Assembly: GCA_018242485.1 (NCBI GenBank)
Contig: JAFEBV010000001.1
Location: 95,233-159,232 of the forward strand
Source: Pseudomonadota bacterium
GTDB lineage: Bacteria > Pseudomonadota > Gammaproteobacteria > Xanthomonadales > Xanthomonadaceae
DNA length: 64,000 nt
Direction: 5' to 3'
The translations under genes were made by a program, and so were the position numbers. Positions within the stretch are counted from its first letter, which is position 1, and every line of letters begins with the position of its first letter. Below the pieces are notes generated by a model. That model was not told the DNA's origin. It saw only the letters and a program-made list of their open reading frames with translations, and did no database searches. This document shows, piece after piece, positions 17,529-26,024 of this stretch.

Positions 17529-17825
17529 TCACGCCGGTTTGCGCAGCAGCGGGATGCGCAAAAAGACCGCCAGCGTCATTACCCCGAGGAAGACGCTGTA
17601 GGCGATGAGGCAGGCGAAGATCTGCTTCCACATCGCGCCCACGTCGGTGTTTGCGGTGCGATAAGCCCAGTTCATACCGATGAAGCTGCCGCCACCTGCG
17701 AGCAGCAACGTGAGCGCGTCGAACAGCTTGCGCGCCGAGGGGCGTGGTTGGCGCGGGTAGATCCAGAACAACGCGCCGAGGATCAGGAACCACGGCGAGA
17801 AAAGGATGAGGGCGAGATAGGGCAT
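17529..17825 (-). CDS. Small inner-membrane protein, unassigned
   Basis: 98 residues with three hydrophobic segments: LALILFSPWFLILGALFWIY at the N-terminus, a second around LFDALTLLLAGGGSFIGMNW, and a third in FACLIAYSVFLGVMTLAVFL before a basic end. It starts 4 bp after the trpS stop on the same strand, so it is probably co-transcribed with trpS. No family is recognised. Confidence 0.8.
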   Translation of the reverse strand: MPYLALILFSPWFLILGALFWIYPRQPRPSARKLFDALTLLLAGGGSFIGMNWAYRTANTDVGAMWKQIFACLIAYSVFLGVMTLAVFLRIPLLRKPA

Positions 17826-17829
17826 CGGC

Positions 17830-19131
17830 TCAGTCCGCTGCCTGCAGTTCGCGCAACGCGACTGCGAGCGCGACTTCGTCGATGCCTTCCGCGTGCGTTG
17901 CGTGCCGCATGAGTTCCGCCTGTTCGATGCCTTTCGACTTGATGCGACCGATCAACGCTCCTGCCTCCTTCGGTGACGGGAAGCCGGTGCTCTGCAACAG
18001 CAGACGGCCGTCGGCGTCGATCAACTTGAAGTAGAACCGTCCATCATTCTCGCGGTACTGCTTGAACTGTGGCAGCGCGGCCTTGGCCTTGCCGCGCACA
18101 TTCACAGCCTGCGTAGTCGCCGCCAGGTTGCGCAAGCCCACCGCCTCGCGCAGTTGTGCGAGCAGCGGCTTGGCGATCGCGCGCGCCTTGTTTGCGCCGT
18201 GGCGAAGCTGTTCCTCGATGCGTTGCGGATGGGCGATCAGCGCCTCGTAGCGTTCGCGCAGCGGCGACACTTCGGCATCGATGCGTTCGAATAATTTAAT
18301 TTTCGCGTCGCCCCAGCCGATGCCATCGGCGAAGGCGTGTCGCATGGCGGTGGTTTCATCGGCCGTCGCGAACGCTTGGTAGAGCTGAAAGACGTTGGAT
18401 CCGTCCGCGTCTTTTGGCTCGCCCGGCATCTTCGAGTCGGTGACGATCCCGGCGATGAGCTTCCTTAACTCGCTCTGCTGACAGAACAGCGGAATGGTGT
18501 TGTCATAGCTCTTGCTCATCTTGCGACCATCCAGCCCCGGCAAGGTGGCGACGTGTTCCTCGATCGCCGCCTCGGGCAGCACGAAAAACGGTCGTGAATT
18601 CCGCTCGCCATACAGGTGATTGAAACGCGCGCCGATGTCGCGCGCCATCTCTATGTGCTGCACCTGATCGCGGCCGACCGGCACCTTGTGCGCGTTGAAC
18701 AACAGGATGTCGGCGGCCATCAGCACCGGGTACATGAACAATCCCGCGGTGATGCCGGCATCCGCATCGGCACCCTCGGCGAGGTTGCGATCCACCGCCG
18801 CCTTGTAGGCGTGCGCGCGGTTGAGCAGGCCCTTGGCGGCCACGCAGGTCAGCAGCCACGTCAGCTCGGGTATTTCAGGAATATCCGATTGGCGATAGAA
18901 CCACACGCTTTCCGGATCGAGTCCGCAGGCGAGCCATGCCGCCGCGATTTCCAGCGTCGAGCGTTGCACGCGCGCCGGCTCGGAGACCTTGATCAGCGCG
19001 TGATAGTCGGCGAGGAAGTAGAACGATTCCACGCCCGGCGCGCGGCTGGCGGCGATCGCCGGGCGGATGGCGCCGACGTAGTTGCCAAGGTGCGGGGTGC
19101 CGGAGGTGGTGATGCCGGTGAGGATGCGCAT
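17830..19131 (-). CDS. trpS: Tryptophanyl-tRNA synthetase with C-terminal extension
   Basis: 433 residues; charges tRNA-Trp. The class I signatures are TSGTPHLGNYVGA (HIGH-type) and KMSKSYDN. The catalytic and anticodon parts account for about 335 residues; about 95 more follow, with KAALPQFKQYRENDGRFYFKLIDADGRLLLQSTGF, a YegP-like beta domain known in TrpRS of this lineage. The start is ATG 19131. The same frame stays open upstream for 56 codons, but those codons are the 7-bp repeat array and do not look like protein. No clear Shine-Dalgarno is seen because the leader is pyrimidine-rich repeat. Confidence 0.93.
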   Translation of the reverse strand: MRILTGITTSGTPHLGNYVGAIRPAIAASRAPGVESFYFLADYHALIKVSEPARVQRSTLEIAAAWLACGLDPESVWFYRQSDIPEIPELTWLLTCVAAKGLLNRAHAYKAAVDRNLAEGADADAGITAGLFMYPVLMAADILLFNAHKVPVGRDQVQHIEMARDIGARFNHLYGERNSRPFFVLPEAAIEEHVATLPGLDGRKMSKSYDNTIPLFCQQSELRKLIAGIVTDSKMPGEPKDADGSNVFQLYQAFATADETTAMRHAFADGIGWGDAKIKLFERIDAEVSPLRERYEALIAHPQRIEEQLRHGANKARAIAKPLLAQLREAVGLRNLAATTQAVNVRGKAKAALPQFKQYRENDGRFYFKLIDADGRLLLQSTGFPSPKEAGALIGRIKSKGIEQAELMRHATHAEGIDEVALAVALRELQAAD

Positions 19132-19137
19132 GCCGGA

Positions 19138-19193
19138 GGACAGAGGACAGAGGACGGAGGACAGAGGACAGAGGACAGAGGACAGAGGACAGA
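19138..19193. repeat. 7-bp tandem repeat (GGACAGA x8) at the trpS start
   Basis: Eight units of GGACAGA, one with a single change (GGACGGA). The array begins 6 bp upstream of the trpS ATG and so occupies its ribosome-binding region. A degenerate trace is seen at 63286. Confidence 0.95.
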
Positions 19194-19340
19194 TGGTAGT
19201 CAGTTGGCTGTGATCTGTCCTCAGGCGATGGCGCTGCAATGGCATTGTCGCCGGTTCCAAGCCCCGCGTCCCGTCGTCGCGATGGGCGCGAGTGTGCACC
19301 GTCTTGTATCCAGCAGCGGTATCGCTGCATTCGACATCTT

Positions 19341-19387
19341 TCCCTCATCCGCCCTGCGGGCACCTTCCCCCGGCGGGGGAAGGAAAA
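19341..19387. repeat. Dispersed palindromic repeat, family A
   Basis: CCCTCATCCGCCCTGCGGGC followed by ACCTTCCCCCGGCGGGGGAA. It lies in the 369-bp gap between the divergent trpS and the secreted-protein gene. Apart from this repeat and two 7-bp arrays I see no gene in that gap. Confidence 0.9.
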
Positions 19388-19413
19388 GCTCACCGCCCCC
19401 CGCACACTGCTCT

Positions 19414-19435
19414 CGATTCACGATTCACGATTCAC
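19414..19435. repeat. 7-bp tandem repeat (CGATTCA x3)
   Basis: Three units, upstream of the secreted-protein gene. The reverse complement (TGAATCG) matches the GTGAATC units at 4798-4811 in shifted register. Confidence 0.85.
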
Positions 19436-19500
19436 AAACCCATCAACCCCATTTCCCGCGAGCCGGCGTTCCATCAGCACCCCAACCCGAAAGGTGCCCC

Positions 19501-20364
19501 ATGAAAACGCCGCTCCGCCTCGCCCTCGCCGCCGCCTGCGCGCTGTCCGCCACTGCCTGCGCAGCGCAATCGCTGGTCGATCTGTCGATCGTCGATCGCG
19601 ATACCGGCTCGACCCTCACCACATACCGTCACCACGGTCGCAGCTATGTCCCCGGCGAACCGGGCCACCGCTATGCCCTGCACCTGTACAACCACACCTC
19701 CGAGCGGGTGATGGTGGTGCTCAGCGTGGATGGCGTGAACGCGGTGACCGGGCAGACCGCCGCCGCCAATCAGGCCGGTTATGTGCTCGGGCCGTGGCAG
19801 AGCGCGGACATCGCCGGCTGGCGCAAGAGCGACGACGACATCGCACAGTTCGTGTTCACTGCGCTGGGCGACAGTTACGCGGCGCGTACCGGGCGCCCGG
19901 ACAACGTCGGCGTGGTCGGCATGGCGGTGTTCCGCGAGCGCCCGCAGCAGCCGGTGTATGTCCCACCGCCGCCGATGCGGCCATATGCGGACGACGAGCA
20001 GCGTTACAGCGCTCGCGCTGAAGGGGCTCCTCGCAACAGCGCAGCGGCACCCGCACCGGCGACGGCGACGAACGCGCAGGCTGCACGCGAGGCAGCGCCG
20101 GCGGCGAAGGCGATAGGCAATATCGGAGGCGCGGTCGCGCAGGAACTGGGCACAGGCCACGGCGCACGCGAATATTCGCCGATCTCGCGCACCACGTTCG
20201 AGCGCCTGAGCTCCAGCCCGCAGCAGGTCACCCAGATCTGGTACGACTCGCCACAACAACTGGCCGCGCGCGGCATCATGCCGCGCTGGTATCCGCGCCC
20301 GACGCAACCCGCGCCGCAGGCGTTCCCGGTCGGCTATGTGCCCGATCCGCCGCCGCAGTGGTGA
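19501..20364 (+). CDS. Conserved secreted protein, unassigned
   Basis: 287 residues. Signal peptide MKTPLRLALAAACALSATACA with an alternative lipobox-like TAC-A; an AlaCysAla end makes either cleavage or lipidation possible. The first 140 mature residues form a compact beta-rich domain (LVDLSIVDRDTGSTLTTYRHHGRSYVPGEPGHRYALHLYNHTSERVMVVLSVDGVNAVTG and so on; key pieces RYALHLYNHTSERV and GYVLGPWQSADIAGWRKS). A Pro/Ala-rich linker follows, then IWYDSPQQLAARGIMP and a Pro-rich tail. GAAAGG precedes the ATG. The function is unknown; the periplasm or outer membrane is likely. Confidence 0.85.
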   Translation: MKTPLRLALAAACALSATACAAQSLVDLSIVDRDTGSTLTTYRHHGRSYVPGEPGHRYALHLYNHTSERVMVVLSVDGVNAVTGQTAAANQAGYVLGPWQSADIAGWRKSDDDIAQFVFTALGDSYAARTGRPDNVGVVGMAVFRERPQQPVYVPPPPMRPYADDEQRYSARAEGAPRNSAAAPAPATATNAQAAREAAPAAKAIGNIGGAVAQELGTGHGAREYSPISRTTFERLSSSPQQVTQIWYDSPQQLAARGIMPRWYPRPTQPAPQAFPVGYVPDPPPQW

Positions 20365-20383
20365 GCTGACTCTGCTTCTGAAG

Positions 20384-20427
20384 GGCCTGCCCCGCGAAGG
20401 CGGGGGCGCCCGCAGGGCGGATGAGGA
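20384..20427. repeat. Dispersed palindromic repeat, family A (reverse orientation)
   Basis: GCGCCCGCAGGGCGGATGAG at the right side is the reverse complement of the family A head. It pairs with the family B copy at 20458 between two convergent genes. Confidence 0.8.
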
Positions 20428-20457
20428 TCCGCGATCCATGACGCCGACGTGCCATCT

Positions 20458-20499
20458 ACCCCTCACCCCAACCCCTCTCCCGATGGGAGAGGGGCTAGC
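20458..20499. repeat. Dispersed palindromic repeat, family B
   Basis: CCCCTCACCCCAACCCCTCT then CCCGATGGGAGAGGGGC, between the secreted-protein gene and arginase. Confidence 0.9.
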
Positions 20500-20514
20500 T
20501 CATGGCATCGGGCC

Positions 20515-21441
20515 TCATTCCCGCATCAGCGTGGATTTGCCGAACAGGCTCTCGACCAGATCCACGGCGAGGATCGCGGTGCGGTTGTGGTCGTCGAAGG
20601 CGGGGTTGAGTTCGACGATGTCCAGCGAACCCAACCGGCCGGTGTCGGCGATCATTTCCATCACCAGTTGCGCCTCGCGGTAGTTGGGGCCGCCCGGCAC
20701 GGTAGTACCCACGCCCGGCGCAATGGCTGGATCGAGGAAATCCACGTCGAAACTGACGTGCAGGTGGGTGTGTTCGTCCACGCCTTCCAGCGCTTCCTCC
20801 ATCGCGCGCTTGATGCCGATCTCGTCGATGTAGCGCATGTCGTAGATATCGACGTTGTGCTGCTTGACCAGCCGCTTCTCGCCCTGATCGACCGAACGGA
20901 TACCGATCTGCCGCAGCACGTCGGGGGTGATCGCCGGCGCGCTGCCACCGAGGTGGGTCAGCGCCTGTGGGCCGATCCCGCACAGGCAGGCCACCGGCAT
21001 GCCGTGGATATTGCCCGAGGGCGTGACCTCGTGGGTGTTGAAATCGGCGTGCGCGTCCAGCCAGAGCACGCGCAGGTTCTTGCCGAGCACGCGGCACCAG
21101 CGCGCCACCGCGGTGATCGAGCCGACCCCGAGGCAATGGTCGCCGCCGAGCAGGATCGGAAGTCGCCCGCTTTCCAACTCATCGTGCACCGCGCCCATCA
21201 CCAGCCGGTTCCACGCCACCACTTCGTCCAAATGGCGGTAGCCGTCCACCGGCGGCAGCCACGGATTCGACGGGCCGACCAGATTGCCGCGATCGAGCAC
21301 GTCGAGGCCGCGACCACGCAAGGCTTCGATGAGGCCGGCCACGCGCAGGGCTTCGGGGCCCATCGATGCGCCACGCGCGCCGGCACCGACATCGGTGGGC
21401 GCGCCGATGAGGGCGACGGTTCGGTGTAGATGACTGGTCAT
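20515..21441 (-). CDS. rocF: Arginase
   Basis: 308 residues; hydrolyses arginine to ornithine and urea with a binuclear Mn centre. Metal ligands are seen in LGGDHCLGVGS, WLDAHADFNT and SFDVDFLDPAIAPGVGT. The GVGTTVPGGPNYREA segment is typical of arginase rather than agmatinase or formiminoglutamase. The start ATG has GGGGAG upstream; the frame is open 13 codons further but those lack family resemblance. It is divergent from the GAF histidine kinase over 142 bp. Confidence 0.95.
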   Translation of the reverse strand: MTSHLHRTVALIGAPTDVGAGARGASMGPEALRVAGLIEALRGRGLDVLDRGNLVGPSNPWLPPVDGYRHLDEVVAWNRLVMGAVHDELESGRLPILLGGDHCLGVGSITAVARWCRVLGKNLRVLWLDAHADFNTHEVTPSGNIHGMPVACLCGIGPQALTHLGGSAPAITPDVLRQIGIRSVDQGEKRLVKQHNVDIYDMRYIDEIGIKRAMEEALEGVDEHTHLHVSFDVDFLDPAIAPGVGTTVPGGPNYREAQLVMEMIADTGRLGSLDIVELNPAFDDHNRTAILAVDLVESLFGKSTLMRE

Positions 21442-21583
21442 GCGCGCTCCCCGATGGCGACTCGCCGCAAAGCGGCGCACACTGGCATTCTAGCCGGGCG
21501 CGGCGTCGCCGACATGCGGCAAGTCGTCCGCGCGATCCAGCGGATGGGGCGCGCGGAACTTCCGGTCAACCACGGGGGACGGG

Positions 21584-23590
21584 GTGAACGAGGCGAAGCT
21601 CGATCCGCAGATGGCCAAGCGGCTGGCCCGGCTGGAAGCGGTGCAGACGGTGGTGCTGGACATCGGCCGTCGCGCGGCGCACTGCAAGGATTTGCGCGAG
21701 TTCTACCGCGCCGTGCACGCGGCCATCGCGCGGCTGATGTCGGCGCGCAGTTTCTTCATCGCCCTGTTCGATGCACCCGAAAACGGTATCCGTTTCGCCT
21801 ACCGGGTGGACGAGAGGGACGAGATCCCCGATCCGGAACGGCTGTTTCCGTTGCAGCCCAGCCACGTTTCGCCGACCGCGATGGTGATCCGCTCGGGCAA
21901 GCCGCTGGTGATCGCCCGCGAGGAGATCCTCGCCCGCAACACGCAAGGCCGCAGCTGGGGTGCGGGCGCGCCAGCCGAGCACTGGATCGGCATGCCGCTG
22001 ATCGGCCACGACGAAGCGGTGTTCGGCGCGATCGTGGTGCAAAGCTACGCGCCGGGATTTCGCTACGACGAGGAAGACATCGCCCTGTTCGGGCTGATGA
22101 GCGAGCAGGTCGCCGAGGCGGTCGAGCACGCGCAGTTCGCCGCGCGGCTGGAGCGCGCCATCGCCGAGCGCACCGAGCGGCTGGAAAACGAGATCGCCGA
22201 GCGCCGCCACGCGGAAAAGCTGCAACGCGCGCTGTACGAGATTTCCGCGCTGTCGGTGAAGGACATCGGTCTGGACGCCTTCTACGCGGGCTTGCATGCG
22301 GTGATGGGCGAGCTGATGTACGCGCGCAATTTCGCGGTGGTGTTGCACGAGTCGGCCAGCGGGATGGTGAGCTTCCCCTATTACGCCGACGTGAAGGACG
22401 CCAAACCACCCGCCGAGTATCGTCGCCCCGCCGGCGACGGGTTGACCGGCTTCGTGATGAAGTCGCGCGCGCCGCAATCCATCGATCAGCCGCGCTTCAA
22501 GGAGCTGCATGCAGCCGGCGAACTGGTCAACGTGATCGGCAACCTCGACTTCAACGTGTGGATGGGTGCACCGCTGGTGTATCAGGACACGATGCTCGGC
22601 GTGGTCGCCCTGCAAAGCTACGACCCGGCGATCGGCTACGGCGAGCACGACCTGAAGCTGCTCAGTTTCGTCGCCGACCACATCGCCGCCGCACTGTCGC
22701 GCAAACAGACCGGCGACGCCCTGCGCGCGGCGCACGCGCGACTGGAGGCCGGCAGTGCGAAGCTGCAAGCCACCAACGACGAACTGCGCACGACCCTCTC
22801 CAACCTCGGACTGGCGCAGGCCGAGTTGCTCCGGCAGGAGAACCTCGCCTCGCTGGGCGCGCTGGTGGCCGGGATCGCGCATGAGGTCAACACCCCGCTG
22901 GGCATCTGCGTGACCGCGGTCAGCCATCTGGTCGAGGAAACCGCGGCGATCCGCCACAAGCTCGCCGATGGCGAACTCACCGAAATCGAATTGGGCTCCC
23001 ACTTCGACACCACCGATGAAGTGCTGCGCATTCTCACCAGCAACACCCAGCGCGCCAGCAGCCTGATCCGCAGTTTCAAACAGGTGGCGGTGGATCAATC
23101 CTCCGGCGAGGCACGCGAGATCGTGCTGGCCGGCTACATCGAGGAAGTCCTCAAGTCCTTGCGACCCAAGTTCAAGGGCACTCGCCACGAGGTGGAAGTG
23201 GCCTGCGCACCGGACTTGCACGTGCACACGGTGCCCGGCGCCATCTCGCAGATCCTCACCAACCTCGTGCTCAATTCGATCAGCCACGGCTTCGAGGAGA
23301 TCGAGCACGGGCATATCCGGATCGCGGCTCGCCTCGAAGATCCGGCATGGGTGATCGATTACACCGATGACGGCTGCGGCATGCCCGCCGATGCACTCAA
23401 GCGCCTGTTCGACCCGTTCTACACCACCAAGCGCGGGCGCGGCGGCAGCGGGCTCGGTGCCAACATCATCTACAACCTCGTGACCGGCAAGCTCGGCGGC
23501 AGTATCGCGGTGGACAGCAAGCCCGGCAGCGGGCTGCACTATGTCATCAAGGTGCCGATCGGAGGACAGAAGACGGAAGGTCGTCCATAG
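21584..23590 (+). CDS. Soluble GAF-GAF sensor histidine kinase
   Basis: 668 residues from a GTG start with GGGGGAC upstream. Two GAF domains (about 20-190 and 230-380) are joined by coiled coil (LERAIAERTERLENEIAERRHAEKL). A second coiled coil (about 385-420) precedes the H-box LGALVAGIAHEVNTPLG with phospho-acceptor H433. The ATPase has N-box NLVLNSISHGF, TDDGCGMP and GGSGLGANIIYNLV. There is no membrane segment, so it senses a cytoplasmic signal or is anchored by partners. Its last codons (GGQKTEGRP) lie in repeat-like DNA. It faces the HD-GYP regulator convergently; the two are plausible partners. Confidence 0.93.
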   Translation: MNEAKLDPQMAKRLARLEAVQTVVLDIGRRAAHCKDLREFYRAVHAAIARLMSARSFFIALFDAPENGIRFAYRVDERDEIPDPERLFPLQPSHVSPTAMVIRSGKPLVIAREEILARNTQGRSWGAGAPAEHWIGMPLIGHDEAVFGAIVVQSYAPGFRYDEEDIALFGLMSEQVAEAVEHAQFAARLERAIAERTERLENEIAERRHAEKLQRALYEISALSVKDIGLDAFYAGLHAVMGELMYARNFAVVLHESASGMVSFPYYADVKDAKPPAEYRRPAGDGLTGFVMKSRAPQSIDQPRFKELHAAGELVNVIGNLDFNVWMGAPLVYQDTMLGVVALQSYDPAIGYGEHDLKLLSFVADHIAAALSRKQTGDALRAAHARLEAGSAKLQATNDELRTTLSNLGLAQAELLRQENLASLGALVAGIAHEVNTPLGICVTAVSHLVEETAAIRHKLADGELTEIELGSHFDTTDEVLRILTSNTQRASSLIRSFKQVAVDQSSGEAREIVLAGYIEEVLKSLRPKFKGTRHEVEVACAPDLHVHTVPGAISQILTNLVLNSISHGFEEIEHGHIRIAARLEDPAWVIDYTDDGCGMPADALKRLFDPFYTTKRGRGGSGLGANIIYNLVTGKLGGSIAVDSKPGSGLHYVIKVPIGGQKTEGRP

Positions 23591-23600
23591 CCAGCTTTCC

Positions 23601-23713
23601 GATTCCCGAGTCCCGATTCCCGAGTCCCGATTCCCGATTCCCGAGTCCCGAGTCCCGAGTCCCGAGTCCCGAGTCCCGAGTCCCGAGTCCCGAGTCCCGA
23701 GTCCCGAGTCCCG
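23601..23713. repeat. 7-bp tandem repeat array (GATTCCC/GAGTCCC, 16 units)
   Basis: Sixteen uninterrupted heptamers, GATTCCC and GAGTCCC mixed at the left, then a pure GAGTCCC run. It fills the gap between the kinase stop (23590) and the convergent HD-GYP stop (23717). No spacers, so not a CRISPR. The reverse complement GGGACTC is the unit found inside polA. Confidence 0.97.
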
Positions 23714-23716
23714 AAC

Positions 23717-25231
23717 TCAATCCGGGAACCGCTCGTTCACCGCCATCACGTCGTCGAGGTTGGCCAGCAGCTTCTCCACGATTTCTGCGTCGAGGTGGCT
23801 GCCGACGTTGGCGCGCAGGTAGGCGATCACTTCCTCCAGCGGCCACGCCGGCTTGTAGCAGCGCACATGGGTGAGCGCGTCGAACACATCGGCCACGGCG
23901 ACGATGCGCGCGTGTGGGTGGATGTCGCGGCCCTTGAGCCCCTGCGGATAGCCGCTGCCGTCCCAACGTTCGTGGTGCTGGTGGGCGATGGTGGCGGCGG
24001 CCTCGAGGATCGGCCGCTCCGATCCGCGCAGGATCTCGTGGCCGATGGTCGGGTGCTGCTGCATGATCTTCCACTGCTCGGCATCGAGCTTGCCCGGATG
24101 CAGCAACACGGTGTCGGGGATGGCGACCTTGCCGATGTCGTGCATCGGCGCGGCCCGGCGCACCAGTTCGGCCTCGGCGTCCTCGTAGCCGAGCGCGCGC
24201 GCCAGCAGGTAGCACACCTCGGCCATCCGCCGCACATGGTTGCCGGCCTCGGCCGAACGCGATTCGACGACGTTGCCGAGCTTGTTGATCAGCTCGGTCT
24301 GGGTGTCGAAGATTTCCTTGTTGAGCAGCAGGTTCTCGAACGCCAGCGAGACGTGGGTTGAGAAAATGTCGATCAGGCGCATGTCCAGCTCATCGACGTC
24401 GTCCACGCCGTTGAGGTAGAGCAACGAGGCGGTGACGTGCTGCGACGGGAAATAACCGACGAAGGCACCGTCGTGGATGATGTGCCGCTGCTCGGACTCG
24501 GCCCGCTGCAGGGCATGCACGATCTCCGGCACGATCTGCCCGTTCTCGTCCAGGCACTCGCCGACGCTGGCGAGCACCTCGTAGCGCGACTTGGCGTGCA
24601 ATGCGGACAGCCGCACCAGCACGCCGCGCTCGTCCAGATGCAGCAGCGAGGCCACCTGCTGCAGCAGGCCGCTGGCGAAGGTCTGCATCGAGCGCTGTTC
24701 GAGCACGTGCGCGGAGGCGGCGATCACCGTCTCCAACCCCACCCGGAAGCGCTCCTCGTGGCGGCGCGCGGCATCGATGCGCATGATGTCGCGGTAGGCG
24801 CGCAGCGCCGAGAACACGGTGGTGAACAGCTTCTTGCGGTCGAGCTCGGTTTTTTCCTTGTAATCGTTGATGTCGTATTCGACGATCACCCGCTCCTCGG
24901 GCGCCTGCCCGGGCTGGCCGGTGCGCAGGACGATGCGGGTGAAGTGGTTGCTGAGATCCTGGCGCATCCAGCGCGCCAGTTCCAGGCCGGCGGTTTCGTT
25001 TTCCATCACCACATCGACGATGGCCAGCGCGATGTCCGGCTCCTTGCGCAGGATCTCGCGAGCCTGCACACCGCTGTAAGCGTGCAAAAACTCCAGCCCG
25101 CGCCCGTCGAGTTCGAAACGCGAGAGCGCCAGCTTGGTGATGGTGTGCACGTCGGGTTCGTCGTCCACCAGCAACACGCGCCAGCGCGCCAGACTAGGCG
25201 CTGCGGTCTTGGTTTCGTCCTTCCAGAACAT
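23717..25231 (-). CDS. HD-GYP response regulator, c-di-GMP phosphodiesterase (REC-DUF3369-HD-GYP)
   Basis: 504 residues. A receiver domain (about 18-140) has D23-D24 and phospho-acceptor D73 in IVDVVMENE. A DUF3369-type middle (about 150-310) resembles a degenerate GAF sensor. The C-terminal HD-GYP domain has H364-D365 in MHDIGKVAIPD, HPTIGHEIL, IAHQHHERWDGSGYP and VADVFDALTHVR, so all metal-site motifs are intact and c-di-GMP hydrolysis is expected. Same architecture as many RpfG-like regulators but with the extra middle domain. It is convergent with the GAF kinase across a 7-bp repeat array. Confidence 0.95.
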   Translation of the reverse strand: MFWKDETKTAAPSLARWRVLLVDDEPDVHTITKLALSRFELDGRGLEFLHAYSGVQAREILRKEPDIALAIVDVVMENETAGLELARWMRQDLSNHFTRIVLRTGQPGQAPEERVIVEYDINDYKEKTELDRKKLFTTVFSALRAYRDIMRIDAARRHEERFRVGLETVIAASAHVLEQRSMQTFASGLLQQVASLLHLDERGVLVRLSALHAKSRYEVLASVGECLDENGQIVPEIVHALQRAESEQRHIIHDGAFVGYFPSQHVTASLLYLNGVDDVDELDMRLIDIFSTHVSLAFENLLLNKEIFDTQTELINKLGNVVESRSAEAGNHVRRMAEVCYLLARALGYEDAEAELVRRAAPMHDIGKVAIPDTVLLHPGKLDAEQWKIMQQHPTIGHEILRGSERPILEAAATIAHQHHERWDGSGYPQGLKGRDIHPHARIVAVADVFDALTHVRCYKPAWPLEEVIAYLRANVGSHLDAEIVEKLLANLDDVMAVNERFPD

Positions 25232-25538
25232 GTCTCGAATCCCCTAGGCCATGACCAGCATGCCGCCGCTCGTAACCGGAAGCCTACACCCGGAGCGATC
25301 CACCCGCGCCGTGACGGGGTTCCCCGTTTGAACCTTTGCGTCGGTGGCGTTCGTCTGATGCCATCCCCGATCATCGCGCATCCGGGCGCACCGAACCAGA
25401 GGACGACGCCAGCCGACGACGACAGACGGGACGCGATTTTTGCGGCATGATCCCATCGCTCCGACCCTGCGGAAACCATCGCAACGCGCACCGGTCGGGG
25501 GCTTTGCCCACGCGCCATCCCCAACCCCGAGAGAGCCC
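25232..25538. other. Intergenic region with a perfect 14-bp palindrome
   Basis: 307 bp between the divergent HD-GYP gene and the His-rich gene. The only clear structure is ACGGGGTTCCCCGT (25314-25327). No gene or recognised promoter is seen. Confidence 0.5.
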
Positions 25539-25889
25539 ATGAAACTTCGCCCCATCCTGTTTGCCCTGTCCGTGTCTGCGTCGATGTTCCTGCTCGCCGG
25601 CACCGCCGCCGCGCAGAACGCCGACTCCACACAGCAACCGGCGGCCGCCCCGACGGCGCAATCCGCCGCTCCGGCCAACGCGCCGATGGCTTCGCCGCCC
25701 GCCCGCGCCTCCCACCATCGCGGCAATCAGCATCACGCCGCGCGCCACCACGGCCATCATCGTGGCCGCGCCCACCACGCCAAGTCCCATTGCACGCGCC
25801 ACAAGAACGGCAAGTGCGTGCGCTGGTCGCATCCGCACCACGGCAAGCACAAGCACGGCCATCATCACGCCGCGCCCAAGGCGAAGTGA
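25539..25889 (+). CDS. Secreted His-rich protein, possible metal binder
   Basis: 116 residues. Signal peptide MKLRPILFALSVSASMFLLA ending AAA-Q, an Ala/Pro/Gln spacer, then from about residue 58 a strongly His-rich basic tail (HHRGNQHHAARHHGHHRG, HHAKSH, HPHHGKHKHGHHHAAP) with one CTRHKNGKC pair. GAGAG lies upstream of the ATG. The composition suggests periplasmic binding of Ni, Zn or Cu, or an Asr-like acid-stress role; this is inference from composition. It resembles the protein at 1076-1309 in design but not in detail. Confidence 0.75.
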   Translation: MKLRPILFALSVSASMFLLAGTAAAQNADSTQQPAAAPTAQSAAPANAPMASPPARASHHRGNQHHAARHHGHHRGRAHHAKSHCTRHKNGKCVRWSHPHHGKHKHGHHHAAPKAK

Positions 25890-26024
25890 GGTTCGGACGC
25901 CGGGACGGGGCGACCGTTCCGGCGTTTTTCAGGGCAAACCACGATGCCCGGCATGCCCAGCGCGCATCGTTGCCGTGACCGTAGCGGTCGCGCCACAAGG
26001 TTGAGCCGCTGGCTCAACCGACGC

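Noticed and set aside
19132..19299. N-terminal extension of TrpRS
   Set aside because: The extra codons come from the 7-bp array and the sequence beyond; family alignment starts at MRILTGITTSG.
23601..23713. Possible CRISPR array
   Set aside because: The 7-bp units are contiguous with no spacers, and there are no cas genes.
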